Shown: positions 54,139 through 63,549, counted from the stretch's first letter. The stretch is DNA of 64,000 nucleotides from JANQGG01 sp964642175 (GCA_964642175.1 CAZXOK010000007.1:62001-126000), one strand, 5' to 3'. Made by a program: numbers and translations. Notes: generated by a model from the letters alone, not told the origin.

Positions 54139-55041
54139 ATGGCTGCTGAGCTTAATGAACGAATAAAATCTCTGGAGGAGACTCTAGAGACGCTGAAACT
54201 CTACCAATCCGCCTTTGAGCATCTCCCCTTTCCTGTTGTTATTATTAACACCAAGCTTGAATTCTTAGACTGTAATGATCAATGGGAAGCATTAGAAAAG
54301 GCTTGTAATAAAAATACAACAAAAAAAGAGACCCATTTTGTAAAGCACATGACTGCTTTGGTTGATTTTTCTCTGGAAGCCCGCAAGGATTTTCAGGACA
54401 GAATCACCAAGCTCTCCAATCATTTGGTTTCCTCTATTGAATTTGAGATCTCAGGCAACATTAAAGACACCCTGAAGAGTTGGCTGGTTAAAGGCATAAA
54501 CTTACCCCAATCCAATCTATTTATTATTTGCCTGGTTGATTTTACAATTCAAAAAGCGCTCTCATCTAAAAAACTTGAAACTGAGATTACTCGCTTATCC
54601 AATGAAGATATAGACAGAAATAAACATGAAGAGGTTAGTGTTGAAAAAGCCCAGGGTCACTTTTCAAACCATACCAGGGTTACCGCCAAGCATTTCGGCC
54701 TGGAGCCGATAAACGAAGCCAATCCTGATTTCTTTACCGAATTGGTTATACAATTTGATTCCCTGGTTGATCAGTCTCTTGAATATCAAATGTATAAAGA
54801 GAACCCTTCGTATATAAATGGAATCCGGCACCTGGCCAGCGACCTGGGCAGCCTGAATGTCTCACCCCAGGATGTGATCGACATTTACCTGAAAGCACTA
54901 AGAATAAAAAGCCAGAAACTGGCCGTTAAGCAATTTCATTACTATAGTGCTGAAGCAAGGCTGGTTGTTTTAGAATTAATGGGGCATTTAGTATCTTTCT
55001 ACAGAAATTATTCTTTCGGTTTAGGAAAAAACACTTTTTAA
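54139..55041 (+). CDS. PAS protein with KaiA-like C-terminal domain
   Basis: 300 residues. A short coiled coil ('ELNERIKSLEETLETLK', 4-20) leads into a PAS-like domain (about 21-140: 'SAFEHLPFPVVIINTKLEFLDCNDQW'). The C-terminal domain (about 195-295) is all-helical: 'FFTELVIQFDSLVDQSL', then 'VSPQDVIDIYLKALRIKSQKLA' and 'VVLELMGHLVSFYRNY'. That order resembles the KaiA C-terminal dimer domain ('vpeiieIHmeLideFskqL ... LidilaHLcEaYR') and the related RsbU N-terminal bundle. KaiA binds the KaiC tail and promotes its autophosphorylation. The stop is 17 bases before kaiB. The resemblance is judged by eye; RsbU-like function is the main alternative. Confidence 0.65.
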   Translation: MAAELNERIKSLEETLETLKLYQSAFEHLPFPVVIINTKLEFLDCNDQWEALEKACNKNTTKKETHFVKHMTALVDFSLEARKDFQDRITKLSNHLVSSIEFEISGNIKDTLKSWLVKGINLPQSNLFIICLVDFTIQKALSSKKLETEITRLSNEDIDRNKHEEVSVEKAQGHFSNHTRVTAKHFGLEPINEANPDFFTELVIQFDSLVDQSLEYQMYKENPSYINGIRHLASDLGSLNVSPQDVIDIYLKALRIKSQKLAVKQFHYYSAEARLVVLELMGHLVSFYRNYSFGLGKNTF

Positions 55042-55058
55042 CTTCTTCCATTAGCTGA

Positions 55059-55346
55059 ATGTCAGAATTTCGATTCAAACTATTTATTACCGGTCATACT
55101 CCCAGATCTGATATGGCCATATACAATTTAAGGCAATTGTGTGATACCAAGCTCAAAGGTAACTACAAGTTAGATATAATTGATGTACTGGAAAATCCTG
55201 ACAAAGCAGAGTTAGAGCGCATATTAGCTACACCTACCCTTATTAAACTTTCGCCGGCTCCCACCAGGAGAATAACCGGGGATTTATCCGACCATGAAAA
55301 GCTTTTATCGGGCTTAGACCTTGATAGCTTTATTCATGAGTTTTAG
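55059..55346 (+). CDS. kaiB: Circadian clock protein KaiB
   Basis: 95 residues, the usual length. The thioredoxin-like fold that can switch to a ground-state KaiB fold is recognised from 'FKLFITGHTPRSDMAIYNLRQLCD', 'YKLDIIDVLENPDKAE' and especially 'RILATPTLIKLSPAPTRRITGDLSDHEKLLSGLDL', nearly the family consensus in the KaiC-binding region. KaiB binds the CI ring of KaiC and counters phosphorylation. It lies between the KaiA-like gene (17 bases) and kaiC (84 bases). Confidence 0.95.
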   Translation: MSEFRFKLFITGHTPRSDMAIYNLRQLCDTKLKGNYKLDIIDVLENPDKAELERILATPTLIKLSPAPTRRITGDLSDHEKLLSGLDLDSFIHEF

Positions 55347-55430
55347 GTTGCTACAGACGCATGTTTTTACCTGAACTCATAAAGATTTTTAAACTGAAAC
55401 CAGATTTTTTTTAAACCAACTTCATCAAAA

Positions 55431-56945
55431 ATGTTGATTGAAAAATTAGAAACAGGAATTGAAGGTTTTGAACATATTGCTAACGGCGGTTTGCCCAAAG
55501 GGCGTACCACATTAGTAGCCGGTACAGCAGGTAGTGCCAAAACCGTATTTGGCAGCCAATTTCTTGCCTCCGGAATCACAAAATTCGATGAAGCCGGTTT
55601 ATTTGTCACCTTCGAAGAACTACCCGATGATATCCGCCGAAACATGAACGGATTTGGCTGGGATATTGAATCATGGGAAAAAGACCATAAATGGTCTTTT
55701 GTGGATGCAGCACCCCGCCCAACAGATAACGAAATTGTAGCCGGTGATTTCGATTTAGGCGGACTCTTGGCACGCATTGAAAACCTGGTTCAAAAACATA
55801 ATATCAAGCGTATAACCCTTGATTCTATTGGAGCTATCCTGAACCGGTTTCATGATGTACATGTTTTTCGCCGTGAGTTGTTCCGAATTTCCACGGCCCT
55901 TAAAACAATGGGGGTTACCGCTGTCATGACCGCTGAGCGCGCTCATGAATACGGCGATATTGCCCGAAATGGTGTTGAAGAATTTGTTGCCGATAACGTG
56001 GTTATCCTGCGTAATGTTCTGGAGCATGAAAAACGTCGCCGCACTATTGAGATCCTGAAATTCCGCGGCACCTCTCACCAAAAAGGTGAGTTTCCATTTA
56101 CCATAAATTCTCATCATGGTATTATTGTTATACCTATTTCAGCCATTGAGCTGGCTCAACGCTCGTCAAATACCCGTATTTCTTCCGGTATTCCCGAACT
56201 CGATAATATGTGCGGTGGCGGATTTTTCCGCGACTCGGTTATCCTTGTCTCCGGCCCGACCGGAAATGGCAAATCCCTTCTGGCCACACACTTTATTTCA
56301 GGTGGGGTTAAAAATGATGAAAAATGCCTGTTGTTTGCCTTTGAAGAAAGCCGCGAACAGTTATTCAGAAATTCAATTAGCTGGGGTATCGATTTTGAAA
56401 AATATGAAAAAGACGGCCGCCTGAAGGTTATTTGCGAATATCCCGAAGTTACCAGCCTGGAAGATCACCTGATCAAGATCAAAGATGCCATTGAAGAATT
56501 TAAACCCAATCGGGTGGCTGTTGATAGCCTTTCGGCCCTGGAACGTGTCTCTACGGTTCGCGGTTTCCGGGAGTTTGTGATCAGTTTAACCTCATTTATC
56601 AAACATTTCGAGATCGCCGGTTTTTTTACCGCCACTACCCCAACCCTGATGGGTGGCACGTCTGTAACTGAATCGCATATTTCTACCATAACCGATTCCA
56701 TTATTTTGCTCAGGTATGTAGAAATGTTTGGCGAAATGCGTCGCGGACTTACCGTTCTGAAAATGCGCGGATCTCTGCACGATAAAGACATTCGGGAATT
56801 TACCATCGATAACCATGGCATCCATTTTGGCAAAACCTTCAAAAATATTGTGGGTATCCTGGCCGGTCATCCGCAGCATATTATTTCTGCAAATGAAGAC
56901 CGTTTAGGCGGCATGTTCAACGATCCGAATATTCCACCGATCTGA
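55431..56945 (+). CDS. kaiC: Circadian clock protein KaiC (double-domain)
   Basis: 504 residues with CI and CII ATPase domains. CI: P-loop GTAGSAKT (31-38, Ala36 where the usual Walker A has Gly) and catalytic Glu pair E62-E63 ('FVTFEELP'). CII: P-loop GPTGNGKS (275-282) and Glu pair E305-E306. The autophosphorylation segment 'VTESHISTITD' keeps all three sites: T413, S418 and T419, matching T426, S431 and T432 of Synechococcus KaiC. The C-terminal tail 'GILAGHPQHIISANEDRL' resembles the A-loop region that KaiA binds. It should cycle between kinase and phosphatase states. Order kaiA-like, kaiB, kaiC on one strand. Confidence 0.96.
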   Translation: MLIEKLETGIEGFEHIANGGLPKGRTTLVAGTAGSAKTVFGSQFLASGITKFDEAGLFVTFEELPDDIRRNMNGFGWDIESWEKDHKWSFVDAAPRPTDNEIVAGDFDLGGLLARIENLVQKHNIKRITLDSIGAILNRFHDVHVFRRELFRISTALKTMGVTAVMTAERAHEYGDIARNGVEEFVADNVVILRNVLEHEKRRRTIEILKFRGTSHQKGEFPFTINSHHGIIVIPISAIELAQRSSNTRISSGIPELDNMCGGGFFRDSVILVSGPTGNGKSLLATHFISGGVKNDEKCLLFAFEESREQLFRNSISWGIDFEKYEKDGRLKVICEYPEVTSLEDHLIKIKDAIEEFKPNRVAVDSLSALERVSTVRGFREFVISLTSFIKHFEIAGFFTATTPTLMGGTSVTESHISTITDSIILLRYVEMFGEMRRGLTVLKMRGSLHDKDIREFTIDNHGIHFGKTFKNIVGILAGHPQHIISANEDRLGGMFNDPNIPPI

Positions 56946-57110
56946 TCATTGAAAAAAGAGTTACCATAAACTTTTCTTTTTAGATACTACATTGAAAAGA
57001 TTAGATTTGATAAAGCCGGTCCTCTTTTGTAGCAATACGGTTTTTAAAATATGTCTGTGCTTTTGCATCATGGTCCTTAAAAACAAACAGGACCAAACTT
57101 CATTCTTGCC

Positions 57111-59750
57111 ATGACTAGGTCTAAACAAACAGAGCTTGAGCAACTTAAGGCATCTAATGAAGAGTACAAGCAAATAAATGCCAATTTATATCATATCATC
57201 AACGACTCCCGCAATGGGATGTTGATTGTAAATCATGAAGGCATCATACAATCTGCAAATGCCTTCGCCCATGATTTGTTCAATAAACCCAAAAATCAAT
57301 TAGTTGGTCATGAATTTGGCTTCCCGCTCATTGTAAATGAGTTGGCCGAGCTGGATATTGCTAATAAAGACGGTACATCCAAAACCGTCGAAATGAAAGT
57401 CCTGAATACCAAATGGAATGGTGAGCCTGCTTTTCTGATAACTCTTCACGATATTACCGAACTTGCCGATACCCGCACAGCACTTCAAAAAAACAAGAAA
57501 AGGCTCGAAAGCATTGTTAATACAGCCTCTGAAGGATTATGGGAAATTGATCAACAGGGTTATATACGGTTTGTTAATAAAGCCTTTTTAGAACTGATCA
57601 ACTGCAAACAGGATCAGATTATTGGTGAATCTATCTATGAGCTTTTGGATACGGATTCTATTGATCATTTTAAATCCATTTTAAACAATCCGCAATGGAT
57701 AACCCCGATCAGGTTTGATTGCAAAATCACGACCAGAACAAAGGAAATTAAATGGGTTTTGGTGAGCCTGACCTTGATCAAGGATGAAAATGATCTCATA
57801 TCGGGAGCCCTGGGCATGTTTACCGATATTACAGATCGCAAAATGGCTGAAGATATTCTGGTAAAGACCAACGCCAAACTTAACCTGTTTATTGAAAATA
57901 CATACCTGGCTTATGTTGAAATAGACAAAGACTTCAGGATTATCGGTTTAAATAAATCGGCTGAGAAGATGTTTGGCTACACTGAAAATGAAGCCTTAAA
58001 TAAATCCGCCGACATTATTATTCCAAAAGAAGAAAAGCAACACGCCCATAAGATTTTTAAAACGTTGCTCAGAAAAGCAGGAGGCTTCGAAGAAAAAACA
58101 TATAACCAGCATAAAAACGGCAAATTAATATCCTGTTTATGGATGAACGGGCTTGTGACCAATAACGAAGGTGAAGTTCAAAGCGTGATTGCGCTCGCGC
58201 GAGAGATCACTCAAGAGCAGAAAAAGATCGCGGCCATAGAAGAATCTCAAAAAAACCTCTCGTTTATTCTCTCTGCCCTGAATGCTGCAGTCTTTACACT
58301 CGACTCAGATTTAAGCATTAAGCTTTGCAATAAAACATCTGAGACATTGTTCAAGTACAACCAAAATCAATTAAAAGGTAAACCGATTCAAGAGTTGTTT
58401 TCAGAGGATTATCGTAATGATATTCTGGAAGGTATCCTGAATTTTGTTTCTTCAAAAGCCAAAACCTATAAATCCAGTTATAGCCAAACCATTTATTGCC
58501 AGAAAAAAAATGGCGATATATTTGATGCCGATATATCGATAACCAAAATAAATATCATGGGGCAAGATATGCTTATTGCCCTGCTTACAGATATTACAGA
58601 TCGCAAACAGCAGCAGCAGAAATTAATGCGCTCGATGCGCTTAGAAAGTATTGGCATGCTTACAAGCGGTATAGTTCATGAAATGAACGATGTGCTTACC
58701 CCGATTCTTCTAAGCCTTGAATATCTGAAATACCTTGTTACGAATCCTGATGCACAGGAATGCTTGATATCCCTGGAGAATAGCTCTAAGAAAGGTCAGG
58801 CATTAATTGAGCAGCTGTTAACATTTGCAACCGGAAAAGAATCACAACATACCGTCCTGAATGCTTCGCGTCTGCTCTACGATGTTGAATCCATTCTGCA
58901 GGACACCTTCCCAAAAAACATCTCTATCAACCTTGATATCAACGAACAGCTTTGGTCTGTTATTACCCACCCCAGTGAGTTTCAACAAATCATGTTAAAT
59001 ATCTGCATGAATGCAAGGGATGCCATGCCGGAAGGTGGTTCATTAAGAATTTCAGCTAAAAATACGGTCATAGATGAGAATTATGTTCAGCAGAATGCCG
59101 AAGCCAGCGCCGGCCCGTTTATTCAAATCAATCTCACAGATACCGGTCAGGGCATAAAAGCCGTTAATATCCAGAAAATTTTTGATCCGTTCTTTTCTAC
59201 AAAACTAAACTCCGAAGGCTCGGGCTTGGGGCTTTCTACTGTTTATTCCCTGGTTAAAAATCATGGGGGTTTTATAGATGCCTCCTCTAAAGTCAACCAG
59301 GGGACTACCCTATCGGTTTTCCTGCCGGCTTCGCAACCCAAATCGAATGAGGAATCAGATAAACCCGCACAAGAGATTCCTTTAGGCCATGGCGAAACCA
59401 TTCTTGTGGTTGATGATGAACCGGCCATACTGAGCATGACAGAAAACATCCTCAAGCGCCACCAGTACAAAGTGCTTAAAGCGCAGGATGGCAGCGAAGC
59501 CCTGGCCATATTCACGCAGCATAAATCTGATATCGATTGCGCCATCGTAGATATGATGATGCCGATCATGGATGGCCACTCCACCATTCAGGCCCTTCTT
59601 GCCATAAAACCGGAGATGAATATTCTGGCTGTCAGTGGCCTTATTGACACATCAGGCCTGAAAGCCAAGTACGGTAAGCAGGTCTCGAACCTGGCTAAAC
59701 CTTATACGGCAGATACCCTTTTGCTAACTTTATCTCAACTCTTAAACTAA
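57111..59750 (+). CDS. Multi-PAS hybrid sensor histidine kinase, likely Kai output kinase
   Basis: 879 residues, no membrane segment. About four PAS units (20-125, 130-250, 255-380, 385-500), then an H-box 'GMLTSGIVHEMNDVLTPILL' with phospho-acceptor His523, HATPase_c motifs ('ICMNARDAMPEGG', 'DTGQGIKAVN', 'GSGLGLSTVYSLV'), and a C-terminal receiver with phospho-acceptor Asp814 ('CAIVDMMMPIMDG') and Lys in 'LAKPYT'. It starts 165 bases after kaiC on the same strand. In cyanobacteria KaiC output passes through a histidine kinase (SasA); an analogous role here is inference from position only. It is intact, unlike the similar kinase at 41-44 kb. Confidence 0.88.
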   Translation: MTRSKQTELEQLKASNEEYKQINANLYHIINDSRNGMLIVNHEGIIQSANAFAHDLFNKPKNQLVGHEFGFPLIVNELAELDIANKDGTSKTVEMKVLNTKWNGEPAFLITLHDITELADTRTALQKNKKRLESIVNTASEGLWEIDQQGYIRFVNKAFLELINCKQDQIIGESIYELLDTDSIDHFKSILNNPQWITPIRFDCKITTRTKEIKWVLVSLTLIKDENDLISGALGMFTDITDRKMAEDILVKTNAKLNLFIENTYLAYVEIDKDFRIIGLNKSAEKMFGYTENEALNKSADIIIPKEEKQHAHKIFKTLLRKAGGFEEKTYNQHKNGKLISCLWMNGLVTNNEGEVQSVIALAREITQEQKKIAAIEESQKNLSFILSALNAAVFTLDSDLSIKLCNKTSETLFKYNQNQLKGKPIQELFSEDYRNDILEGILNFVSSKAKTYKSSYSQTIYCQKKNGDIFDADISITKINIMGQDMLIALLTDITDRKQQQQKLMRSMRLESIGMLTSGIVHEMNDVLTPILLSLEYLKYLVTNPDAQECLISLENSSKKGQALIEQLLTFATGKESQHTVLNASRLLYDVESILQDTFPKNISINLDINEQLWSVITHPSEFQQIMLNICMNARDAMPEGGSLRISAKNTVIDENYVQQNAEASAGPFIQINLTDTGQGIKAVNIQKIFDPFFSTKLNSEGSGLGLSTVYSLVKNHGGFIDASSKVNQGTTLSVFLPASQPKSNEESDKPAQEIPLGHGETILVVDDEPAILSMTENILKRHQYKVLKAQDGSEALAIFTQHKSDIDCAIVDMMMPIMDGHSTIQALLAIKPEMNILAVSGLIDTSGLKAKYGKQVSNLAKPYTADTLLLTLSQLLN

Positions 59751-59902
59751 GAGCTCAAGTTTTACCGCAAACATCTAAAACCTCACTGCCTGCAGATATA
59801 ATTTAAATCCCCTCTCTGATTAAATCATTAAACATTCGCTGGTTAGATCGGGTCGAATACACTACTTTTCATTGGTTTCTTAATCCAGACGTTGTTTATC
59901 AG

Positions 59903-61600
59903 ATGTTCAAGATTTGCTTATCATATCGGCCATTGTATTGCTTTGCCTCAATGCTGTTGATCATTGGTTTCCTTTTTGATAACCCTAAACTTTTATTGGC
60001 TAAAGCCCAAAGTGATACCACTGGAATTGTTCAGAAAGGCCAGAAGTTGTTGGAATCCAAAAAATATGCGCTTTCAAGATCACTTTTTCTGGAAGCGCTG
60101 AAAGAACATCCGTCTGACGCCCGATATCATCTTGGGTACGGACTCTCTGAAATGGGCAGGGGGAATGATAAACAGGCCATCGAAGCTTTAAACCAGGCCA
60201 TTAACCTCGACTCCACGTTAACACGCGCCTACAGCGGGCTTGGGTTGATATATCTCAGGGCCATGCAGTTTAAACCGGCTGCAGGTTACCTTCAACAAGC
60301 CAGTCGACTCGCACCCGATGATATTGAAATCCATATATGGCTGGCAGAAGCCCAGATCAACAGTGAGCGCTATGAGTCTGCCATGCAACATTTTCAGATC
60401 GCAATGAGTTTAATGGAGCGCCAGGTGGAAATCTACCCCGACTCAATAAAATTGCATCAAACCCTAATCGAAGCTTATATGAAGAGTGGACAATGGGATA
60501 AAGCACTCGGGCAATACGATCAGCTTAAGCTGCTGGATGCAGCGCTTGCCGAAACGCTGTATGAGAAGATCATAACTTCCCGAACCGACCACGAAAATCA
60601 ATTGGCATACCTGGCCCAGGCCTATAATCACAGAAAAAACCCGCGCATAAAAGCCAAATTGTCTTTTCAACTGGGTATTTCATACCTGTCGGTTCAGCAA
60701 TACCAAAAAGCAGAATCCTGGCTGGAAAAAAGTCTCGCCCATGACTCAAATAATGCTGCAAGCCTTCATGCCCTGGCTATTGTTTATTTACAGGAAAATA
60801 AACCCCAACAAGCTATCGGGTTGTTGGAAAAAGCAGCCAAAATTGCCCCGAAAAACCCTGTTATCGCTATGAATTTGGGTCATGCGTACTTAAAGCAGGA
60901 TCGATATGAACCGGCGATCACCCAATTTCAATCAGCCATCAAGCTGAATGCTGATCTGGCCGGTGCTTATTATGGTCTTGCCATGGCTTACCACAGAAAG
61001 GAACACAAGATGAAAGCCCTGGCACTGATGCAGACACCGTTAAACGAATTCCTGCCCCTGAACAGCGCGCCTTCGGCCTATCGCATCGATTCCCAAAAAG
61101 AGGAGCGCTACCAGTCGATCCTTGAAACCCTGAAACGTGCCGTGAGACTTCGACCGGATTTCAGCCAAGCCCAGTTTGCTTTGGGAATGGCCTACATGGA
61201 ACTGAGGCTTTATGCCAAAGCCATAAAATCGTTTAACAACAGCGTTAAATTTGATCCGAAGAGAGCCCAGAATCACCTGGGTTTAGGAGTGGCTTATAAA
61301 TCGATGGGTTATCCCGATATTGCCATAACTCATATCAGAGCGGCCATCAAACTTGATCCGGGACTGGCATCAGCCCATGAGCATCTTGGCGGCATTTATA
61401 TCAACCAGAATAATTTCATGGAAGCGATCAAGTCGTTTGTCAATGCCAGAACCATTGAGCCGGATAATGCATCAACATATTTTATCCTGGCACGCTTGTA
61501 TTATGAGACCGGACAGGAATTAGAAGCGCGAAACATGGCAGCCAAACTCTCCCGCCTCAGTCCGACGCTGTATAAGAAACTTCCCTTCCCTGCCCGTTAA
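59903..61600 (+). CDS. Exported TPR-repeat protein
   Basis: 565 residues. The N-terminal hydrophobic segment (about 10-32, 'LYCFASMLLIIGFLFDNPKLLLAKAQS') looks like a signal peptide or anchor. The rest is about twelve TPR units, for example 'DARYHLGYGLSEMGRGNDKQAIEALNQAI' and 'AQNHLGLGVAYKSMGYPDIAITHIRAAI'. A periplasmic protein-assembly or scaffolding role is likely in general terms; no partner is visible. Its end overlaps the convergent decarboxylase beta gene by four bases. Confidence 0.8.
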   Translation: MFKICLSYRPLYCFASMLLIIGFLFDNPKLLLAKAQSDTTGIVQKGQKLLESKKYALSRSLFLEALKEHPSDARYHLGYGLSEMGRGNDKQAIEALNQAINLDSTLTRAYSGLGLIYLRAMQFKPAAGYLQQASRLAPDDIEIHIWLAEAQINSERYESAMQHFQIAMSLMERQVEIYPDSIKLHQTLIEAYMKSGQWDKALGQYDQLKLLDAALAETLYEKIITSRTDHENQLAYLAQAYNHRKNPRIKAKLSFQLGISYLSVQQYQKAESWLEKSLAHDSNNAASLHALAIVYLQENKPQQAIGLLEKAAKIAPKNPVIAMNLGHAYLKQDRYEPAITQFQSAIKLNADLAGAYYGLAMAYHRKEHKMKALALMQTPLNEFLPLNSAPSAYRIDSQKEERYQSILETLKRAVRLRPDFSQAQFALGMAYMELRLYAKAIKSFNNSVKFDPKRAQNHLGLGVAYKSMGYPDIAITHIRAAIKLDPGLASAHEHLGGIYINQNNFMEAIKSFVNARTIEPDNASTYFILARLYYETGQELEARNMAAKLSRLSPTLYKKLPFPAR

Positions 61601-62733
61601 AGCATAAAACTCATCAGGATACCTGCCGCAACAGCCGAGCCGATAACACCGGCAACATTTGGCGCCATCGCATGCATCAGCAAGTGATTGGAGGGATCGG
61701 CTTTTAGACCTTCGTGTTGAACCACACGCGCACTATCGGGCACAGCCGATACCCCGGCCGCACCAACAAGCGGGTTAATTTTATCGTCTTCTGGCAGAAA
61801 AAGATTTAAGGTTTTGGCGAACAGGATACCACCGGCCGTGGCTACCATAAACGACAAGGCACCCATGACAAAAATCAGCAAGGATTGCGGGGTTAGAAAG
61901 GTTGTGGCCTGGGTTGAAGCGCCAACGGTAACACCCAGCAGGATCGTCACAATATCAATCATGGCATTTCGGGCAGTATCGGCCAGGCGCTTGGTTACCA
62001 TGGATTCTTTCAGCAAGTTCCCAAAAAACAACATACCCAACAGCGGCAAGGCTCCCGGGGAGATGAGGCAGGTCAGTAGCATGCCAATTATAGGAAACAA
62101 GACTTTTTCTTTCTTGGTTACCGAACGCGGTGGCTTCATGCGAATAACACGCTCGGCTTTGGTGGTCAGTAACTTCATGATCGGCGGTTGGATAACCGGG
62201 ACCAGGGCCATGTATGAGTAGGCCGCAATAGCAATAGATCCAATGAGATCCGGGGCCAGGCGTGAGGAGAGAAAAATAGCTGTCGGGCCATCTGCCCCGC
62301 CAATAATACCGATCGAAGCTGATTCGTTCATGGTAAAGCCAAGGGCTAAAGCCCCCAGAAACGTGGCAAAGATGCCAATTTGGGCGGCTGCCCCTAAAAG
62401 CATCAGCCGTGGGCTTGAGATCAGGGTAGAAAAATCGGTCATGGCGCCAATGCCCAGGAAGATCAAAGGCGGATAAATTCCCCGTAAAACGCCCTGGTAG
62501 AGGTAATTCATCACACTTCCCTCTTCATAGATGCCCAGCTGCAAGCCCTGGTTTTCCAAAAACGGGGTATTGCCGATCAAAATACCAAACCCGATTGGAA
62601 TTAAAAGCAGGGGTTCATATTCATACCTGATAGCCAAGTAAATAAACAACAGACCCACCAGGATCATCAAAACATGTCCGGGAGTCATGTTATAAAACCC
62701 TGAAAACTCTAAAAATTTAATTACACCTTCCAT
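61597..62733 (-). CDS. Sodium-pumping decarboxylase beta subunit (OadB/MmdB/GcdB type)
   Basis: 378 residues, eleven or so hydrophobic segments. It decarboxylates carboxybiotin and uses the energy to export Na+. Family motifs are clear: 'YPPLIFLGIGAMTDFSTLISSP' , 'SIGIIGGADGPTAIFLSSRLAP' (the GGADGPT segment with the Na+-site Asp) and 'INPLVGAAGVSAVPDSARVVQ'. Last gene of a minus-strand operon with the biotin carrier, small subunit and acyl-CoA carboxyltransferase. A sodium pump suits a salty habitat. Confidence 0.94.
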   Translation of the reverse strand: MEGVIKFLEFSGFYNMTPGHVLMILVGLLFIYLAIRYEYEPLLLIPIGFGILIGNTPFLENQGLQLGIYEEGSVMNYLYQGVLRGIYPPLIFLGIGAMTDFSTLISSPRLMLLGAAAQIGIFATFLGALALGFTMNESASIGIIGGADGPTAIFLSSRLAPDLIGSIAIAAYSYMALVPVIQPPIMKLLTTKAERVIRMKPPRSVTKKEKVLFPIIGMLLTCLISPGALPLLGMLFFGNLLKESMVTKRLADTARNAMIDIVTILLGVTVGASTQATTFLTPQSLLIFVMGALSFMVATAGGILFAKTLNLFLPEDDKINPLVGAAGVSAVPDSARVVQHEGLKADPSNHLLMHAMAPNVAGVIGSAVAAGILMSFML

Positions 62734-62745
62734 AGTATGGCTTTT

Positions 62746-63162
62746 TTATTCAATCTCTATTAAAACATCCCCCTGGAGGACGCTATCATTGGCCGAAACT
62801 TTTATGGTTTTTACAGTTCCATCCTTTTCAGCCAGGATATTGTTCTCCATTTTCATAGCTTCCATCACCATCAGGGTCTGTTCTTTCTTAACACTATCGC
62901 CTACTTTCACCATTACCTGCAAAACGGTTCCCGGAAGCGGGGCTTTCACCAAACTTACGCCGGTGCTTGCCAGTGGTTTAATCTCTTTGGGTGGTGGGGT
63001 ATTCGATTGCACCAGTTTTGGAGTTTTGGGTCGTTGAACTTCTTTTTCAAGCTCAACAAAGTATTGGGTGCCATTAACTTCAATTTCAGCTACATTATCT
63101 TCAAAACTCAAAATTTCAACATTATACTCGTTGCCAGCAATATTGAATTTATACTTTTTCAT
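62746..63162 (-). CDS. Biotin carrier subunit of the decarboxylase
   Basis: 138 residues. The C-terminal 70 residues form a biotinyl domain with the carrier Lys104 in 'VMEAMKMENNI'. Before it is the Pro/Ala-rich hinge ('SNTPPPKEIKPLASTGV'), and the N-terminal 40 residues form a small beta domain seen in MmdC/GcdC proteins. The biotin shuttles CO2 from the carboxyltransferase to the beta subunit. 12 bases upstream of the beta gene start on the minus strand. Confidence 0.93.
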   Translation of the reverse strand: MKKYKFNIAGNEYNVEILSFEDNVAEIEVNGTQYFVELEKEVQRPKTPKLVQSNTPPPKEIKPLASTGVSLVKAPLPGTVLQVMVKVGDSVKKEQTLMVMEAMKMENNILAEKDGTVKTIKVSANDSVLQGDVLIEIE

Positions 63163-63167
63163 AGAGG

Positions 63168-63548
63168 CTAAGGTCTGATGTTGATGACATTATAAATCTT
63201 TGAGTTCCAAGGCGAATAACGCTTTGAAACTTTTTTCATGGTTAGTATGGTTTTTTCGGTATCGTGCAATTCGTTAAAGTACAGGTAAATAGCCATACCA
63301 ATAGCGGCATTCACTTCCCCGGGTATTTCCTCTTCATGCGGTGCTACAATCTGCTCTTTTCCCTGTCGTTTCTGTTTTCGTTTCAAGGCAAGTGATAAGA
63401 GTTTTGGCAGGTTTTTAAAGACCAGATACAGGGTGATCAGCGAGAGGAACACCACCGAATAACCGACAACGGCCACCGAAATGGCATCTGCATTAATGGC
63501 TGAAAAATCAACGATCATCGACACCGGGTATAAAGTCATTCCTTGCAT
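63168..63548 (-). CDS. Small membrane subunit of the decarboxylase (OadG/MmdD type)
   Basis: 126 residues. One N-terminal membrane helix (about 22-44, 'DAISVAVVGYSVVFLSLITLYLVFKNL') is followed by a basic stretch and a soluble domain with 'EIPGEVNAAIGMAIYLYFNELHDTEKTILTMK', the OadG-type 'eevaAIaaAl' helix. These subunits hold the complex together at the membrane. The N-terminal part before the helix is short, as usual. It is 5 bases from the biotin carrier gene. Confidence 0.85.
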   Translation of the reverse strand: MQGMTLYPVSMIVDFSAINADAISVAVVGYSVVFLSLITLYLVFKNLPKLLSLALKRKQKRQGKEQIVAPHEEEIPGEVNAAIGMAIYLYFNELHDTEKTILTMKKVSKRYSPWNSKIYNVINIRP

Positions 63549-63549
63549 A

